Below are positions 18,002 to 27,377 of a stretch of 64,000 nucleotides of DNA, piece after piece. Below the pieces are notes generated by a model that worked only from the letters and a program-made list of their open reading frames with translations, did not search any database and was not told the origin of the DNA. The stretch covers positions 1,148,133 through 1,212,132 of the forward strand of contig NZ_BAABKM010000002.1 in the NCBI RefSeq assembly GCF_039543825.1. The letters run 5' to 3'. Both the position numbers and the translations under genes were made by a program. The stretch's first letter is position 1. The number at the start of each line of letters is the position of its first letter. This DNA comes from Nocardioides conyzicola. Lineage in GTDB: Bacteria > Actinomycetota > Actinomycetes > Propionibacteriales > Nocardioidaceae.

Positions 18002-19290
18002 GTCAGGCCCTCGGGGCGGGTGACGGCGTCGACGGCCTCGGGGTCGAGGGCGAACAGCTCGGCGAGGGCGGCGGCGTAGGACACCGCACCGGACTCGTTG
18101 GCCAGCTGGCGGACCCGAACGGTGGGCTCGTGCAGCAGCTTGTCGGCGACCCGGCGGACCGTGTGCAGGACCTCCGCGCGGGTCGCGGGGTCGAGGTCGG
18201 GCAGCCGGCCGGCCAGCCGGTCCATCTCGGCGTCGACCACCGAGGTGGCCATCGACCGCAGCGCGACGACGGTCGGGGTGACGCTCGCCTGGCGGCGGGC
18301 CGTCAGGAACGCCGCGACCTCCTGGGTGACGATCCCTCGGACGGCCTCGACCTCGCGGCCGGCCTCCGAGTCGCGGAGCTCGTCCGCGAGCTCGGCAAGG
18401 TTGATCAGCGTGACGCCCGGCAGCGCGCCGGTCTCGGGCTCGACGTCGTGCGGCAGCGCCAGGTCGATGATCGCGAGCTCACGGCCGTCGGCGGTCGCGG
18501 CGGCCACCATGGCCGCGGTGACGATGGTGCCGGTCGAGCCGGTGCACGAGACGACCACGTCGGCGCGCGCCAGCTCGTCCGCGACGTCGCTGAGCAGCGC
18601 CGAGCGGGCGCCGTACTCGTCGGCGAGGCGCGCGGCGTTGCCGGCGGTGCGGTTGGCGACGGTGACGCTGGCGGCGCCCCGGCGCGAGAGCGTCGCGGTG
18701 GCGAGGCCGGCCATGGCACCCGCGCCGAGCACGAGTGCGCGCTTGCCGGTCAGGTCGCCGACCGCGGTGTGGCTGCGGTCGAGGGCGGCCGAGACCAGCG
18801 ACGGGGCGGCGCGGTCGATGTCGGTCTCCGCGCGGGCGCGCTTGCCGACGCGCAGCGCCTGCTGGAAGAGCACGTTGAGCGCGGGCCCGACGGTGCCGAT
18901 CTCCTGGCCGGCACTCAGCGCGTCCCGGGTCTGGCCGAGGATCTGCCCCTCACCGAGCGCCATCGAGTCGAGCCCGGCGACCACCTGGAAGAGGTGGGAG
19001 ACGGCGCCGTCGTCGTAGTGCACGTACAGGTGCGGGATCATCGCCTCGGTCGCCTCGCCGGCGCGCTCGACGAGCAGCCGGGAGACCTCCTCGACGCTGC
19101 CGTGGAACCGGTCGACGTCGGCGTAGATCTCCAGCCGGTTGCAGGTCGAGATGACCGTCGCCTCGGTGACGTGCTCGCACGCGGCGACGTCGTCGATCAG
19201 CTTGTGCACGCCGTCGCCGTCGAGGGCGACCCGCTCCAGCAGCGAGACCGGAGCGGACTTGTGGGAGATGCCCACCACCAACACACTCAT
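17998..19290 (-). CDS. hemA: glutamyl-tRNA reductase
   Basis: First committed enzyme of C5-pathway haem synthesis, reducing glutamyl-tRNA(Glu) with NADPH to glutamate-1-semialdehyde. 430 residues. The nucleophile is C50 in ISTCNRLEIY, and GLDSMALGEGQILGQ is the family signature. The Rossmann domain carries LVLGAGAMAGLA near residue 200. The ATG at 19290 is used because MSVLVVGISHKSAP is the conserved N-terminus; a longer open frame adds ten residues with no homology. It is 76 bp downstream of rex and begins the coupled hemACDB block. Confidence 0.95.
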   Translation of the reverse strand: MSVLVVGISHKSAPVSLLERVALDGDGVHKLIDDVAACEHVTEATVISTCNRLEIYADVDRFHGSVEEVSRLLVERAGEATEAMIPHLYVHYDDGAVSHLFQVVAGLDSMALGEGQILGQTRDALSAGQEIGTVGPALNVLFQQALRVGKRARAETDIDRAAPSLVSAALDRSHTAVGDLTGKRALVLGAGAMAGLATATLSRRGAASVTVANRTAGNAARLADEYGARSALLSDVADELARADVVVSCTGSTGTIVTAAMVAAATADGRELAIIDLALPHDVEPETGALPGVTLINLAELADELRDSEAGREVEAVRGIVTQEVAAFLTARRQASVTPTVVALRSMATSVVDAEMDRLAGRLPDLDPATRAEVLHTVRRVADKLLHEPTVRVRQLANESGAVSYAAALAELFALDPEAVDAVTRPEGLT

Positions 19291-19366
19291 GCGCGTACTC
19301 GCTTCGCTCCGTGCGCGCATGAGGCACCGAACACACTGCCCTGGATGGTTCGCTCGCTTCGCTCGC

Positions 19367-20044
19367 TCACGCCGTGGCCGCCTTCCGCTGCTCGTGGTAC
19401 GCCAGGATCTGCAGCTCGATCGACAGGTCCACCTTGCGTACGTCGACCTGGTCGGGCACCGCGAGCACGATCGGCGCGAAGTTGAGGATGCTGGTGACGC
19501 CGCACGCGACCATCCGGTCGGCGACGTCCTGCGCGGCGACGGCGGGCGTCGCGATCACGCCGATCGCGACGTCGTGGTCCCGCACGATCTGCTCGAGGTT
19601 GTCGAAGGCCTGCACCTCGATGCCGGCGACGACCTCGTCGCGGCGCGCCGGGTCGGCGTCGAGGAGCGCGACCACCCGGAAGCCACGGCTGCGGAAGCCG
19701 GAGTAGTTGGCGAGGGCCTGGCCGAGGTTGCCGATGCCGACGATCACGACGGGCCAGTCCTGGGTGACGCCGATCTCGCGGGCGATCTGGTAGCGCAGGT
19801 ACTCGACGTCGTACCCGACGCCGCGGGTGCCGTAGCTGCCGAGGTAGGAGAGGTCCTTGCGCAGCTTGGCGCTGTTGACGCCCGCGGCCGCGGCGAGCTC
19901 CTCGCTGGAGCAGGTGCTGGTGCCCTGCTCGGAGAGCGTGGTCAGGGCTCGCAGGTAGATGGGCAACCGCGCGACGGTTGCTTCGGGAATGTCCCGAGAG
20001 CTGTCGGCTGAGGTCCGTCCGGTCACTGCAGTTGCCTTCTCCAT
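19367..20044 (-). CDS. rex: redox-sensing transcriptional repressor Rex
   Basis: 225-residue NADH/NAD+-responsive repressor. The winged-helix DNA-binding half (about 20-90) contains LPIYLRALTTL and SAKLRKDLSYLGSYGTRGVGY. The Rossmann half carries the dinucleotide motif IVGIGNLGQA with GIGNLG at 104-109. The frame extends upstream to 20188, but the ATG at 20044 (MEKATAV) is preferred because the longer form has a low-complexity head and would cover the promoter. In Streptomyces coelicolor rex leads a rex-hemACD operon and represses it; the order here is the same with hemB added. Confidence 0.93.
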   Translation of the reverse strand: MEKATAVTGRTSADSSRDIPEATVARLPIYLRALTTLSEQGTSTCSSEELAAAAGVNSAKLRKDLSYLGSYGTRGVGYDVEYLRYQIAREIGVTQDWPVVIVGIGNLGQALANYSGFRSRGFRVVALLDADPARRDEVVAGIEVQAFDNLEQIVRDHDVAIGVIATPAVAAQDVADRMVACGVTSILNFAPIVLAVPDQVDVRKVDLSIELQILAYHEQRKAATA

Positions 20045-20123
20045 AGCCAGGGGCTGCTGGGCCGTCGTCGGGCGCAGAGGAACGTCTCCGTTCCAGGTGC
20101 CCGGCGGCCAGATCACTGTAGGA

Positions 20124-20145
20124 GTTTGTGAACGGGAGAACAAAA
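20124..20145. promoter_or_regulatory. candidate Rex operator (autoregulation)
   Basis: TTTGTGAACGGGAGAACAAA lies about 80 bp upstream of the rex start. It resembles the Rex site (TGTGAAC-N-TTCACA type): the left half is exact, while the right half reads GAGAACAAA instead of GTTCACAAA. A site here would let Rex control its own rex-hem operon, as in Streptomyces. Confidence 0.5.
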
Positions 20146-20209
20146 CGAGAGCGGGCGAATCCGCCCCTGGGACTAGCACATGTGACATGAGCCACGCCCA
20201 GCGGGTCGA

Positions 20210-20452
20210 TCAGGCGGTCAGTGCGGTCCGTAGCCGCTGCTCGTCGACCCGCCAGAAGTCGTGCTGGCGACCGTCGACGAAGGTCACCGGGATCTCCTCG
20301 CCGAACCGCTCCCCCAGCGCCGGGTCGTCGTCGATCGAGACCTCGGCGTACGTCTCGCCGAGCTCCGCGCAGACCCGCTCGATCACCGCGCGGGCGTCAT
20401 CACAGAGGTGGCAACCCGGTCGGGAGTAGAGGGTGACCCGTGGCCCGGTCAT
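20210..20452 (-). CDS. glutaredoxin family protein
   Basis: 80-residue thioredoxin-fold protein. The active site is RPGCHLCDD with C14 and C17, and the cis-Pro region is IPVTFVDG. Small glutaredoxin-like proteins of this kind are common beside rex in actinobacteria. The ATG overlaps the stop of the upstream ligase gene by 4 bp, so the two are probably co-transcribed. The partner thiol (mycothiol is usual in these organisms) cannot be told from the sequence. Confidence 0.85.
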   Translation of the reverse strand: MTGPRVTLYSRPGCHLCDDARAVIERVCAELGETYAEVSIDDDPALGERFGEEIPVTFVDGRQHDFWRVDEQRLRTALTA

Positions 20453-22047
20453 TCGAGCAGGCCGAGGGTACGGCGCCGCTCCATCCCCCGGAGGCGGCCC
20501 TTCTGGACCTTGCCGGTGACCGTGCGCGGCAGCTGGTCGACGATCTCGATCCGCGACGGCTGCTTGAACCGCGCCAGCCGCTCCGCACAGTGCTCACGCA
20601 CCGCGTCGACGAGAGACGCGTGGTCGGCACCCGATGCCCGGACGTAGGCGACCACGGCCTCGCCGGTCCGGTCGTCCGCGACCCCGATCACCGCGACCTC
20701 CGCGACGCCCGGGACCTCCTCGATGACGTCCTCGACCTCGACGGGGTAGACGTTGAAGCCGGAGACGATGACGAGCTCCTTGAGCCGGTCGACGAGGAAC
20801 AGGTCGCCGGACTGGTCGAGGAAGCCGACGTCGCCGGTCGACCACCACCCGTCGGCGTCCGGGCCGCCGGCGCCGTCGGGCCAGTAGCCGCTGAAGAGGT
20901 TGGCCCCCCGGATCTGGATCTCGCCCGGGTCGTCGCCCTCCGGCGGGTGGCCGTCGTCGTCGATCAGCCGGATGTCGATGTCCGGCAGGGCCGCACCGAC
21001 CGAGCCGACCTGGAAGCTCTTGCTGCACAGGGTGCTGGTGACGACCGGGGAGGCCTCCGTCAGGCCGTAGCCCTGATGGACGGGCACGCCGGTGCGGTCG
21101 GTGAACTCGCGGACGACCTCGGGGCTCAGCGGTGCCGAACCCGACAGCATCAGGCGGACCGGGCCGAGCCGCTCCTTGAGGTCGGGCTCGGGTCGCCAGT
21201 AGGCGAAGACCGGCGGGGCGACGGGGACCACGCTGCACGCCTCGTCGTCGATGATCGCCAGCGTCTCCTGGGGGTCGAAGCGCTCGACGAGGACGAGCTT
21301 GGCCCGGTGCCGGAGCACGCCGCCGAGCACGGCGTTGAGGCCGTAGACGTGGAAGAGCGGGAGCACGCCGAGCACGACGTCGTCGCCGTGCATCATCGGC
21401 GGCTCGACCTGGGCGACCTGCTCGATGTTGGCGAGGAGCGCCCGGTGGGTGAGCATCGCGGCGCGGGGCAGCCCCGACGTACCGCTCGTGTAGAGGAGGG
21501 CCGCCAGCTTCTCGGGGTCCTGCAACGGCAGCGCCGGCCGGGCGATGTCGGCGCGCAGGTGGTCGTAGGACCGCTCACCGGGCAGCAGGGTGGCGCCGAC
21601 GACCACGACCCGAGGCACGACGGCGCGGGCCGCCAGCTCCGGGTCGAGCGCGTCCCCGCCGTCGACGACGCTGCGGACCACGTCGACCGCGGACCGCATG
21701 GTGACCACGGTGTCGGTGTCGGCGACGACCATGCGCGCACCCGAGTCCGCGATCATCCGCGCCAGCTCCCCGGCCTTGGCGAGCGGGTTGACCGGCACGG
21801 CCACGGCCTGCGCCCGGAGCACCCCGAGGTACGTCGTCACGAACTCGATCCGGTTGCCGATGGCGATCAGCACTCGGTGCCCGCCGACGATGCCCGAGGC
21901 AGCCAGGCCGGTGGCGATCCGACCCACCTCGTCCTCGAGCTGGGCCCACGTCAGGCTGCGGCCTCCGGCCTCGACGACCGCGAGGCGGTCGGGGCTCTCT
22001 CCAGCCGCCAGGGTGACGAGCTCAGCCACGTCGCGGATGCCGGACAT
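20449..22047 (-). CDS. AMP-dependent acyl-CoA synthetase/ligase
   Basis: 532-residue ANL-superfamily enzyme that adenylates a carboxylate and, most likely, transfers it to CoA. The P-loop is [18 protein letters not shown] (usual form TSGTTGxPKG; here the lysine is replaced by R). [19 protein letters not shown], and the catalytic C-terminal lysine region [13 protein letters not shown] are present. The chain length of the substrate is unknown; a long-chain fatty acid is the common assignment. The ATG at 22047 is 53 bp from the divergent HAD gene; it overlaps the glutaredoxin gene downstream. Confidence 0.88.
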   Translation of the reverse strand: MSGIRDVAELVTLAAGESPDRLAVVEAGGRSLTWAQLEDEVGRIATGLAASGIVGGHRVLIAIGNRIEFVTTYLGVLRAQAVAVPVNPLAKAGELARMIADSGARMVVADTDTVVTMRSAVDVVRSVVDGGDALDPELAARAVVPRVVVVGATLLPGERSYDHLRADIARPALPLQDPEKLAALLYTSGTSGLPRAAMLTHRALLANIEQVAQVEPPMMHGDDVVLGVLPLFHVYGLNAVLGGVLRHRAKLVLVERFDPQETLAIIDDEACSVVPVAPPVFAYWRPEPDLKERLGPVRLMLSGSAPLSPEVVREFTDRTGVPVHQGYGLTEASPVVTSTLCSKSFQVGSVGAALPDIDIRLIDDDGHPPEGDDPGEIQIRGANLFSGYWPDGAGGPDADGWWSTGDVGFLDQSGDLFLVDRLKELVIVSGFNVYPVEVEDVIEEVPGVAEVAVIGVADDRTGEAVVAYVRASGADHASLVDAVREHCAERLARFKQPSRIEIVDQLPRTVTGKVQKGRLRGMERRRTLGLLE

Positions 22048-22100
22048 GGGGGGATACTTCCACACCCCGCGACCCTGGCGGGTGGGTCTACCCTGCCGGT

Positions 22101-22991
22101 GTGACGCCCGCCGACCGGAGACCGCGACCGCGACCGCGCAACCTGCAGCAGCGGTCAACGTTGGCGGGCGAGGCGGCCGCCGCTGCGACCGAGGTGGAGT
22201 CGGCACTCGCTCCGCCCCAGGATCCCGGGGCTGCTGCGTTCTTCGACGTCGACAACACCGTGATGCAGGGCGCGAGCATCTTCCACCTCGCGCGCGGGCT
22301 GCACCGACGCAAGTTCTTCACGACCCGCGACATCCTCGGCGCCGCGTGGAAGCAGGCGTACTTCCGGATCGTCGGCGTCGAGGACCCGGAGCACGTCGCC
22401 GAGGCCCGCTCGTCGGCTCTGAGCTTCATCGCCGGCCACACGGTCGCCGAGCTCGAGGAGCTCGGCGAGGAGATCTTCGACGAGGGCATGGCCCACCGGA
22501 TCTGGCCCGGCACCCGCGCCCTCGCGCAGCTGCACCTCGACGAGGGACAGCGGGTCTGGCTGGTCACCGCCGCACCGATCGAGATCGCCCAGATCATCGC
22601 CCGCCGGCTCGGGCTGACCGGCGCCATGGGCACCGTCGCCGAGCACGTCGACGGGGTCTACACCGGCCAGCTGGTCGGCGACATGCTGCACGGCCCCGCG
22701 AAGGGGGAGGCCATCAAGGCGCTGGCCGCGCGCGAGGGCCTGGACCTGCGCCGCTGCTCGGCGTACTCCGACTCCTACAACGACCTGCCGATGCTCTCCC
22801 TGGTCGGCGACCCGTGCGCCATCAACCCGGACCACAAGCTGCGTGCCCACGCCCGCGAGCAGGGCTGGCGGATCCGGGACTACCGGACCGGGCGCAAGGC
22901 GCTGCGGGCCGGACTGGTGGTCGGCGGGGTCGCCGGTGCCGCCACCGGCACCGTCGCCGCGGGGCTCGCCCTGCGTGGCCGGCGCCGCTGA
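22101..22991 (+). CDS. HAD-IB family hydrolase (phosphoserine phosphatase-like)
   Basis: 296-residue phosphatase. The nucleophile motif [12 protein letters not shown] has D49 and D51; motif II is VTAAP and the C-terminal acid motif reads [12 protein letters not shown]. The last about 25 residues form a hydrophobic helix ([22 protein letters not shown]), suggesting membrane attachment. The first 40 residues are Arg/Ala-rich and low in complexity. GTG start at 22101. In Streptomyces a HAD protein of this type sits beside bldN, so synteny is kept here. Confidence 0.85.
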   Translation: MTPADRRPRPRPRNLQQRSTLAGEAAAAATEVESALAPPQDPGAAAFFDVDNTVMQGASIFHLARGLHRRKFFTTRDILGAAWKQAYFRIVGVEDPEHVAEARSSALSFIAGHTVAELEELGEEIFDEGMAHRIWPGTRALAQLHLDEGQRVWLVTAAPIEIAQIIARRLGLTGAMGTVAEHVDGVYTGQLVGDMLHGPAKGEAIKALAAREGLDLRRCSAYSDSYNDLPMLSLVGDPCAINPDHKLRAHAREQGWRIRDYRTGRKALRAGLVVGGVAGAATGTVAAGLALRGRRR

Positions 22992-23101
22992 CGCTCGTCA
23001 CATCTCAGGCACTGGGCTTTACCCGCCTGGTCTGGTCCAGGAGGAGTAACTCGCGTTTACTGGGGAATGGCTCCGTGGGAAGCAGCCGGGAGGGTTCGCC
23101 A

Positions 23102-23872
23102 ATGGGACAGGTCGGTCACGACGTCGCGCGCGGGCTCGACTCGCTGCGCCACCTCGTCATCGAGGTCCTCCTGGCCGAGCGTCCCGTGCTCGCCGGCGTC
23201 CCGTGGCTGCTCTCCACCGAGGCGGTCGCGAACGCGCGCAGCGTCACCGGCTCCGGGTCAGGCTCCGGAGGCGGGTACGACGACTCCGAGCTGGCGACCT
23301 CCTCCGAGGAGGACGAGGCCGAGCGGGGCCGCCTGATCGCGCTCGTCGAGCTCGCCCGCGGGGGCGACGCCGAGGCGTTCGGCCTGCTCTACGACCACTA
23401 CCAGGGGTCGGTCTACCGGTTCCTCTACTACCGGACGCGCTCCAGCACGCTGGCCGAGGACCTCACCTCCGAGACCTTCTTCCGCGCGCTGCGGAGCATG
23501 AACGGCTTCCGCTGGCAGGGCAAGGACTTCGGCGCCTGGCTGATGACCATCGCCCGCAACCTGGCCACCGACCACTTCAAGGCCGGCCGGACCCGGCTCG
23601 AGATGCCCACGGAGGACATGAGCCTCCACGACGACTCGACCGACGGACCCGAGGGCATGGTGCTCGCCGGGCTGACCAACGAGGTCCTGATGCAGGCCCT
23701 CACCGAGTTGCCGGCCGAGCAGAGGGACTGCCTGGTGATGCGCTTCCTCCAGGGCATGAGCATCGCCGAGACGGCGGCCGTCCTGGGCCGCAGCGACGGC
23801 GCCGTGAAGCAGCTCCAGCTCCGCGGGGTGCGCAACCTCGCCAAGCTGATGCCGGAAGGGATCCGGGACTGA
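23102..23872 (+). CDS. bldN: ECF sigma factor, BldN/AdsA-like
   Basis: 256-residue ECF sigma factor. Region 2 spans about 85-155 (FGLLYDHYQGSVYRFLYYRT, then AEDLTSETFFRALRSM), and region 4 about 185-250, with the recognition helix in MSIAETAAVLGRSDGAVKQLQLRG. It carries an unusual N-terminal extension of about 80 residues with a Gly/Ser-rich hinge (TGSGSGSGGG). Streptomyces sigma-BldN has a comparable extension that is removed by proteolysis. Order next to rex-hem, a HAD gene and a DUF5667 anti-sigma gene matches the Streptomyces bldN locus. The ATG at 23102 is well supported by GGGAGGG upstream. Confidence 0.85.
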   Translation: MGQVGHDVARGLDSLRHLVIEVLLAERPVLAGVPWLLSTEAVANARSVTGSGSGSGGGYDDSELATSSEEDEAERGRLIALVELARGGDAEAFGLLYDHYQGSVYRFLYYRTRSSTLAEDLTSETFFRALRSMNGFRWQGKDFGAWLMTIARNLATDHFKAGRTRLEMPTEDMSLHDDSTDGPEGMVLAGLTNEVLMQALTELPAEQRDCLVMRFLQGMSIAETAAVLGRSDGAVKQLQLRGVRNLAKLMPEGIRD

Positions 23873-23915
23873 TGGCGCGGCTCCCTGAAATCGTTTACGT
23901 TCCCGCTCGATCCGC

Positions 23916-23944
23916 CGTAACTCCGTCGCCTCACGCCTCGTTGA
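23916..23944 (+). promoter_or_regulatory. BldN-type promoter directly before the anti-sigma gene
   Basis: CGTAAC (23916-23921), 17 nt, then CGTTGA (23939-23944): both hexamers match the sigma-BldN consensus I recall (CGTAAC-N16-CGTTGA), the spacer being one longer. The anti-sigma ATG begins 7 nt after the -10, so the transcript would be leaderless or nearly so. The predicted control by the neighbouring sigma factor forms a negative feedback loop. Confidence 0.75.
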
Positions 23945-23951
23945 GGTCAAC

Positions 23952-25145
23952 ATGACATGGGGGTTCCGGGCGCAACGCGGCGCCGACGACTTCGACACCC
24001 TGGTCGAGCAGCTCTCGACCGGTGGCAGCACCTCGACCGACCCGCGGTCCGCCGAGCTCCTCGAGCTCGTGGGAGCGCTCCGCTCGGTCCCCGATCCGCA
24101 GCCCCGTCCCGAGTTCGTCGCCGACCTCCGGGGTCGGTTGATGGCCGAGGCCGAGACCGCCCTGGTCCCCACCGACGTGAGCCGGCTCCAGCTCCCCGCG
24201 CGGCGTACCGCCCGCGAGCGCCGGATCGCCGCCGTCGTCGGCGGCATCGCGATCGTGGGCGCGTCCACCTCGGTCGCCATGGCGTCCCAGTCCGCTCTGC
24301 CGGGCGAGTCGCTCTACCCGATCAAGCGGGCCATCGAGTCGGCCCACGCCGGGCTGTCCGTCGGCGAGGCTCGCAAGGGCGACACCGAGCTCTCCAACGC
24401 CGCCGGCCGGCTCGACGAGGTCAACGCGCTGACCCGGAGCGACGGCCTCGGCAGCGACGAGCGGATCGCCCAGACGTTGAGCACCTTCACCTCGCAGGCG
24501 ACGTCCGCCGCCGACCTGCTGCTGTCCGACTACGCCCACACCGGCCGCGAGTCGTCGATCGTCCGGCTCCACGACTTCGCGTCGAGCAGCATGGACCAGC
24601 TCGGCGCGCTCGAGCCCGACATCCCGTACGCCGCCCGCGACGAGCTGATCGCCGCTGCCAGCACGATCTCCCAGATCGACGCCGAGGCGAGCCAGCAGTG
24701 TCCCGCCTGCGGCGGCACCCCGATCGAGTCGATCCCGCTGCCGCTCGCCGGCGAGCAGATCCAGCTGCCGTCGTCGGCGCCGGCCGCTCCCACGTCGCAC
24801 TCCACCGACCGTCCGGGCCGCGGCAACGGCAAGGGCCCGGACAAGGGCCCGGCCAAGGGCAACGGCCCGCAACTCCCCGACGTCGGCGACAACGTGCCCC
24901 CGGGCAGCGTGCAGCAGCCCGGCTCGCCCGGCGCGTCCTCGAGCCCCAACGCGGTCCAGGACCTCGCCGCCGGCCTGACCAGCGCGCTGACGGGCAAGGG
25001 CGGCGCCGGGACCGGCACCTCCGGGAGCAACCCGACGAGCTCGCCGCTGGGCCAGGTCATCGACGGGGTCGACGAGATCCTGCACGGGGTCCTCGACCCG
25101 ATCACCGGCGAGCTGGTCCCCCCCGGCAGCACGACGACGCCGTAG
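23952..25145 (+). CDS. rsbN: RsbN-like anti-sigma factor (DUF5667)
   Basis: 397-residue single-pass membrane protein. A cytoplasmic N-terminus (about 1-88; sigma-binding by analogy with Streptomyces RsbN) is followed by a hydrophobic helix (about 91-112), then a DUF5667 extracytoplasmic domain (LPGESLYPIKRAIES at about 116-130, to about 235). A CPACGG motif lies near residue 244. The last about 130 residues are low-complexity Gly/Pro/Asn/Ser. The ATG at 23952 comes 7 nt after a BldN-type -10 element. Assignment rests on domain layout and position after the sigma gene. Confidence 0.82.
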   Translation: MTWGFRAQRGADDFDTLVEQLSTGGSTSTDPRSAELLELVGALRSVPDPQPRPEFVADLRGRLMAEAETALVPTDVSRLQLPARRTARERRIAAVVGGIAIVGASTSVAMASQSALPGESLYPIKRAIESAHAGLSVGEARKGDTELSNAAGRLDEVNALTRSDGLGSDERIAQTLSTFTSQATSAADLLLSDYAHTGRESSIVRLHDFASSSMDQLGALEPDIPYAARDELIAAASTISQIDAEASQQCPACGGTPIESIPLPLAGEQIQLPSSAPAAPTSHSTDRPGRGNGKGPDKGPAKGNGPQLPDVGDNVPPGSVQQPGSPGASSSPNAVQDLAAGLTSALTGKGGAGTGTSGSNPTSSPLGQVIDGVDEILHGVLDPITGELVPPGSTTTP

Positions 25146-25158
25146 CTGGCGCGTCTCC

Positions 25159-26310
25159 CTACCGGAAGACCGACTGCCGCTTCATCAGGAGCGAGTAGAG
25201 CGTCTGCTGGATGGTCTCGCGCACCTGGTCGGTCACGTTGAAGACCAGCATCGGGTCGTCGGCCGCGCCCGCGTCGAACTCGTCGGTGCGGATCGGCTCG
25301 CCGAACTCCAGGAGCCACTTCGACGGCAGCGGCACCAGACCCAGGGGGCCGAGCAGCGGGAAGAACGGCGTGATCGGGATGTACGGCACGCCGAGCAGCC
25401 GGGCCAGCGACGGCACGTTGCCGACGAGCGGGTAGATCTCCTCGGCGCCGACGACCGACAGCGGGATGATCGGGACGCCCGTGCGGACGGCGGCGGACAC
25501 GAACCCGCCGCGGCCGAAGCGCTGGAGCTTGTAGCGCTCGGCGTACGGCTTGCCGATGCCCTTGAAGCCCTCCGGCCAGACGCCGACGAGCTCACCGCTG
25601 CTCAGCATCCGCTCCGCGTCCTCGGTGCAGGCCAGCGTGGCACCGCTGCGCCGCGCCATCGATCCGACGAACGGCAGCCGGAAGACCAGGTCGGCGCCGA
25701 GGGGCCGCAGGAACCGGCCGATCTCGTCGTGGATGGACACCATCGTCATCAGGCCGTCGACCGGGACCGTGCCGGAGTGGTTGGAGACGACCAGGGCGCC
25801 GCCGTCGGTGGGGATGTTCTCGATCCCGCGGACCTCGACCCGGAACCACTTCTGGGCGATCGGCCGCAGCGCCGCCATCAGGAAGCGCTCGGTGATCTCC
25901 TGGTCGAAGCCGTACTCGTCGATCCGGTAGTCGCCGGCGACGCGGCGTCGCAGGAAGGCCAGGAAGCGGGCGAGCTGCGGCTCCCAGTCGGCGCCGAACA
26001 CCTCGGCCGCCGCGCCCTGGACGGCGGCGAGCCAGTCGCCCGCAGGGATCCCGCCCTTCGGCGTGGGGATCTCGGTGGTGACCGGCGGTCGCGTGGCCGT
26101 CACCGGCTGCTCCGGCTCGGGTGCGGCCTTGGGCTTGGGCTTGGGCTTGGCCTGCGCTGCGGGCTGGGGCCGGGTCGTCGACTTCGGGCCGGTGGCCTTC
26201 GCGGGCGCGGCCTTGGGAGCCAGGCTGCGGGCCGCGGAGGACGGCTGGGTGCCGGTCGCCCGGCCGGGTCGGCCGCGGGTGCCGATCGGGATGATCTCGG
26301 CGTCACCCAT
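25159..26310 (-). CDS. lysophospholipid acyltransferase family protein (PlsC domain)
   Basis: 383 residues. The first about 95 are Pro/Ala/Lys-rich and disordered (KPKPKPKAAPEPEQP). The PlsC domain follows, with the catalytic HX4D-type motif as NHSGTVPVDGLM, the glycerol-binding block as VWPEGFKGIGK, and a third block VPIIPLSVVGAEEIYP. It probably acylates a lysophosphatidate or related lipid at the membrane. The ATG at 26310 (MGDAEIIPIG) overlaps the stop of the upstream epimerase by 8 bp. It is convergent with rsbN, 13 bp apart. Confidence 0.87.
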   Translation of the reverse strand: MGDAEIIPIGTRGRPGRATGTQPSSAARSLAPKAAPAKATGPKSTTRPQPAAQAKPKPKPKAAPEPEQPVTATRPPVTTEIPTPKGGIPAGDWLAAVQGAAAEVFGADWEPQLARFLAFLRRRVAGDYRIDEYGFDQEITERFLMAALRPIAQKWFRVEVRGIENIPTDGGALVVSNHSGTVPVDGLMTMVSIHDEIGRFLRPLGADLVFRLPFVGSMARRSGATLACTEDAERMLSSGELVGVWPEGFKGIGKPYAERYKLQRFGRGGFVSAAVRTGVPIIPLSVVGAEEIYPLVGNVPSLARLLGVPYIPITPFFPLLGPLGLVPLPSKWLLEFGEPIRTDEFDAGAADDPMLVFNVTDQVRETIQQTLYSLLMKRQSVFR

Positions 26311-27355
26311 GGTCGCTCCCAGGGACAGCAGGTACGGCGTCCGGGTCCGGAAGCCTCTCGGCAAGGCGGCTGAGCAAGCGGTCGGTGCGGCCCCCGGTCG
26401 GGGCGAGCGCGCCGGCCAGGTCGGCGAACGCCTCGGCGGTCGAGTACCTGGGCTCGAAGCCGAGGTGGGTGCGCATCCGGGTCGTGTCGACGCCGCGACC
26501 GTAGGTGAGGAACGCGGTCTGCTCGGGCGAGAAGTCGGCCACCCGGGCCGAGCGGAGCAGCGAGCCGACGTTGCCGACGGCGAACGACGGGAGCCCGATC
26601 GTGGGCCGCTGCAGGCGGCGCAGCGCCTGGGACAGCATCAGCAGACCGTCGCCGGCGACGTTGAAGGTGCCGGCGACGTCGGTGCGCGTGGCGTGCAGCA
26701 GGGCGTCGAGGAGATCGGCCTCGTGGAGGAACTGCAGCCGCGCGTCGTGGCCGAGCACGGTCGGGATGACCGGGAGCCGGAAGTACGACGTGAGCGGGCT
26801 GGTGACGCCGGGACCGATCACGTTGGCCGCGCGCAGCAGCGTCACCCGGACGTCCGGGCGGCGACGCGCGAAGCCGCGGACGTAGCCCTCGATCTCGGCG
26901 ACGTCCTTGGCGTAGCCCGAGCGCGGCGCGCGACGCGGCTCCATGTCCTCGGTGAACATGGCCGGGTCGCGGCTGCTCGCGCCGTACACGGTCGTCGTCG
27001 ACTTCACGACGAGGGTGCGCAGGCCGGGCGCCTTCTGGCACGCGGCCAAGAGCTGCATCGTCCCGATGACGTTGAGCTCTTTCATCGTGTTGCGACCCCC
27101 GGCACTGCCGGGGGTCGAGATCACGCTCATATGGACGACGGTGTCGACGTCCTCCTTGACGATGACCTTCGCGATCACCGGGTTGCGGATGTCGGCGCGC
27201 ACGAACGAGACGTCGCCGATGTCACCGCGGGGCGGGACAGCGTCGACGCCGATGACCCGAGCGACGTCGGGGTCGGCTGCGGCAGCGCGCGCGAACTTCC
27301 GACCGAGGTCACGTGAGACCCCGGTGACGAGGACGACCCTGCCGACGCTGCCCAT
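26303..27355 (-). CDS. NAD-dependent epimerase/SDR family protein
   Basis: 350 residues, extended-SDR Rossmann protein. The dinucleotide motif is VLVTGVSRDLGRKFA at about 8-22 (TGxxxxxG), and the catalytic YxxxK is SGYAKDVAE, preceded by STTTVYG. The substrate is unknown. It forms a two-gene unit with the PlsC protein, with 8 bp of overlap; this pair, next to a bS22 gene, is a familiar actinobacterial arrangement and suggests a lipid-related job. Confidence 0.85.
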   Translation of the reverse strand: MGSVGRVVLVTGVSRDLGRKFARAAAADPDVARVIGVDAVPPRGDIGDVSFVRADIRNPVIAKVIVKEDVDTVVHMSVISTPGSAGGRNTMKELNVIGTMQLLAACQKAPGLRTLVVKSTTTVYGASSRDPAMFTEDMEPRRAPRSGYAKDVAEIEGYVRGFARRRPDVRVTLLRAANVIGPGVTSPLTSYFRLPVIPTVLGHDARLQFLHEADLLDALLHATRTDVAGTFNVAGDGLLMLSQALRRLQRPTIGLPSFAVGNVGSLLRSARVADFSPEQTAFLTYGRGVDTTRMRTHLGFEPRYSTAEAFADLAGALAPTGGRTDRLLSRLAERLPDPDAVPAVPGSDHG

Positions 27356-27377
27356 ACGGCGAAGGAGCCGCTCGGCC

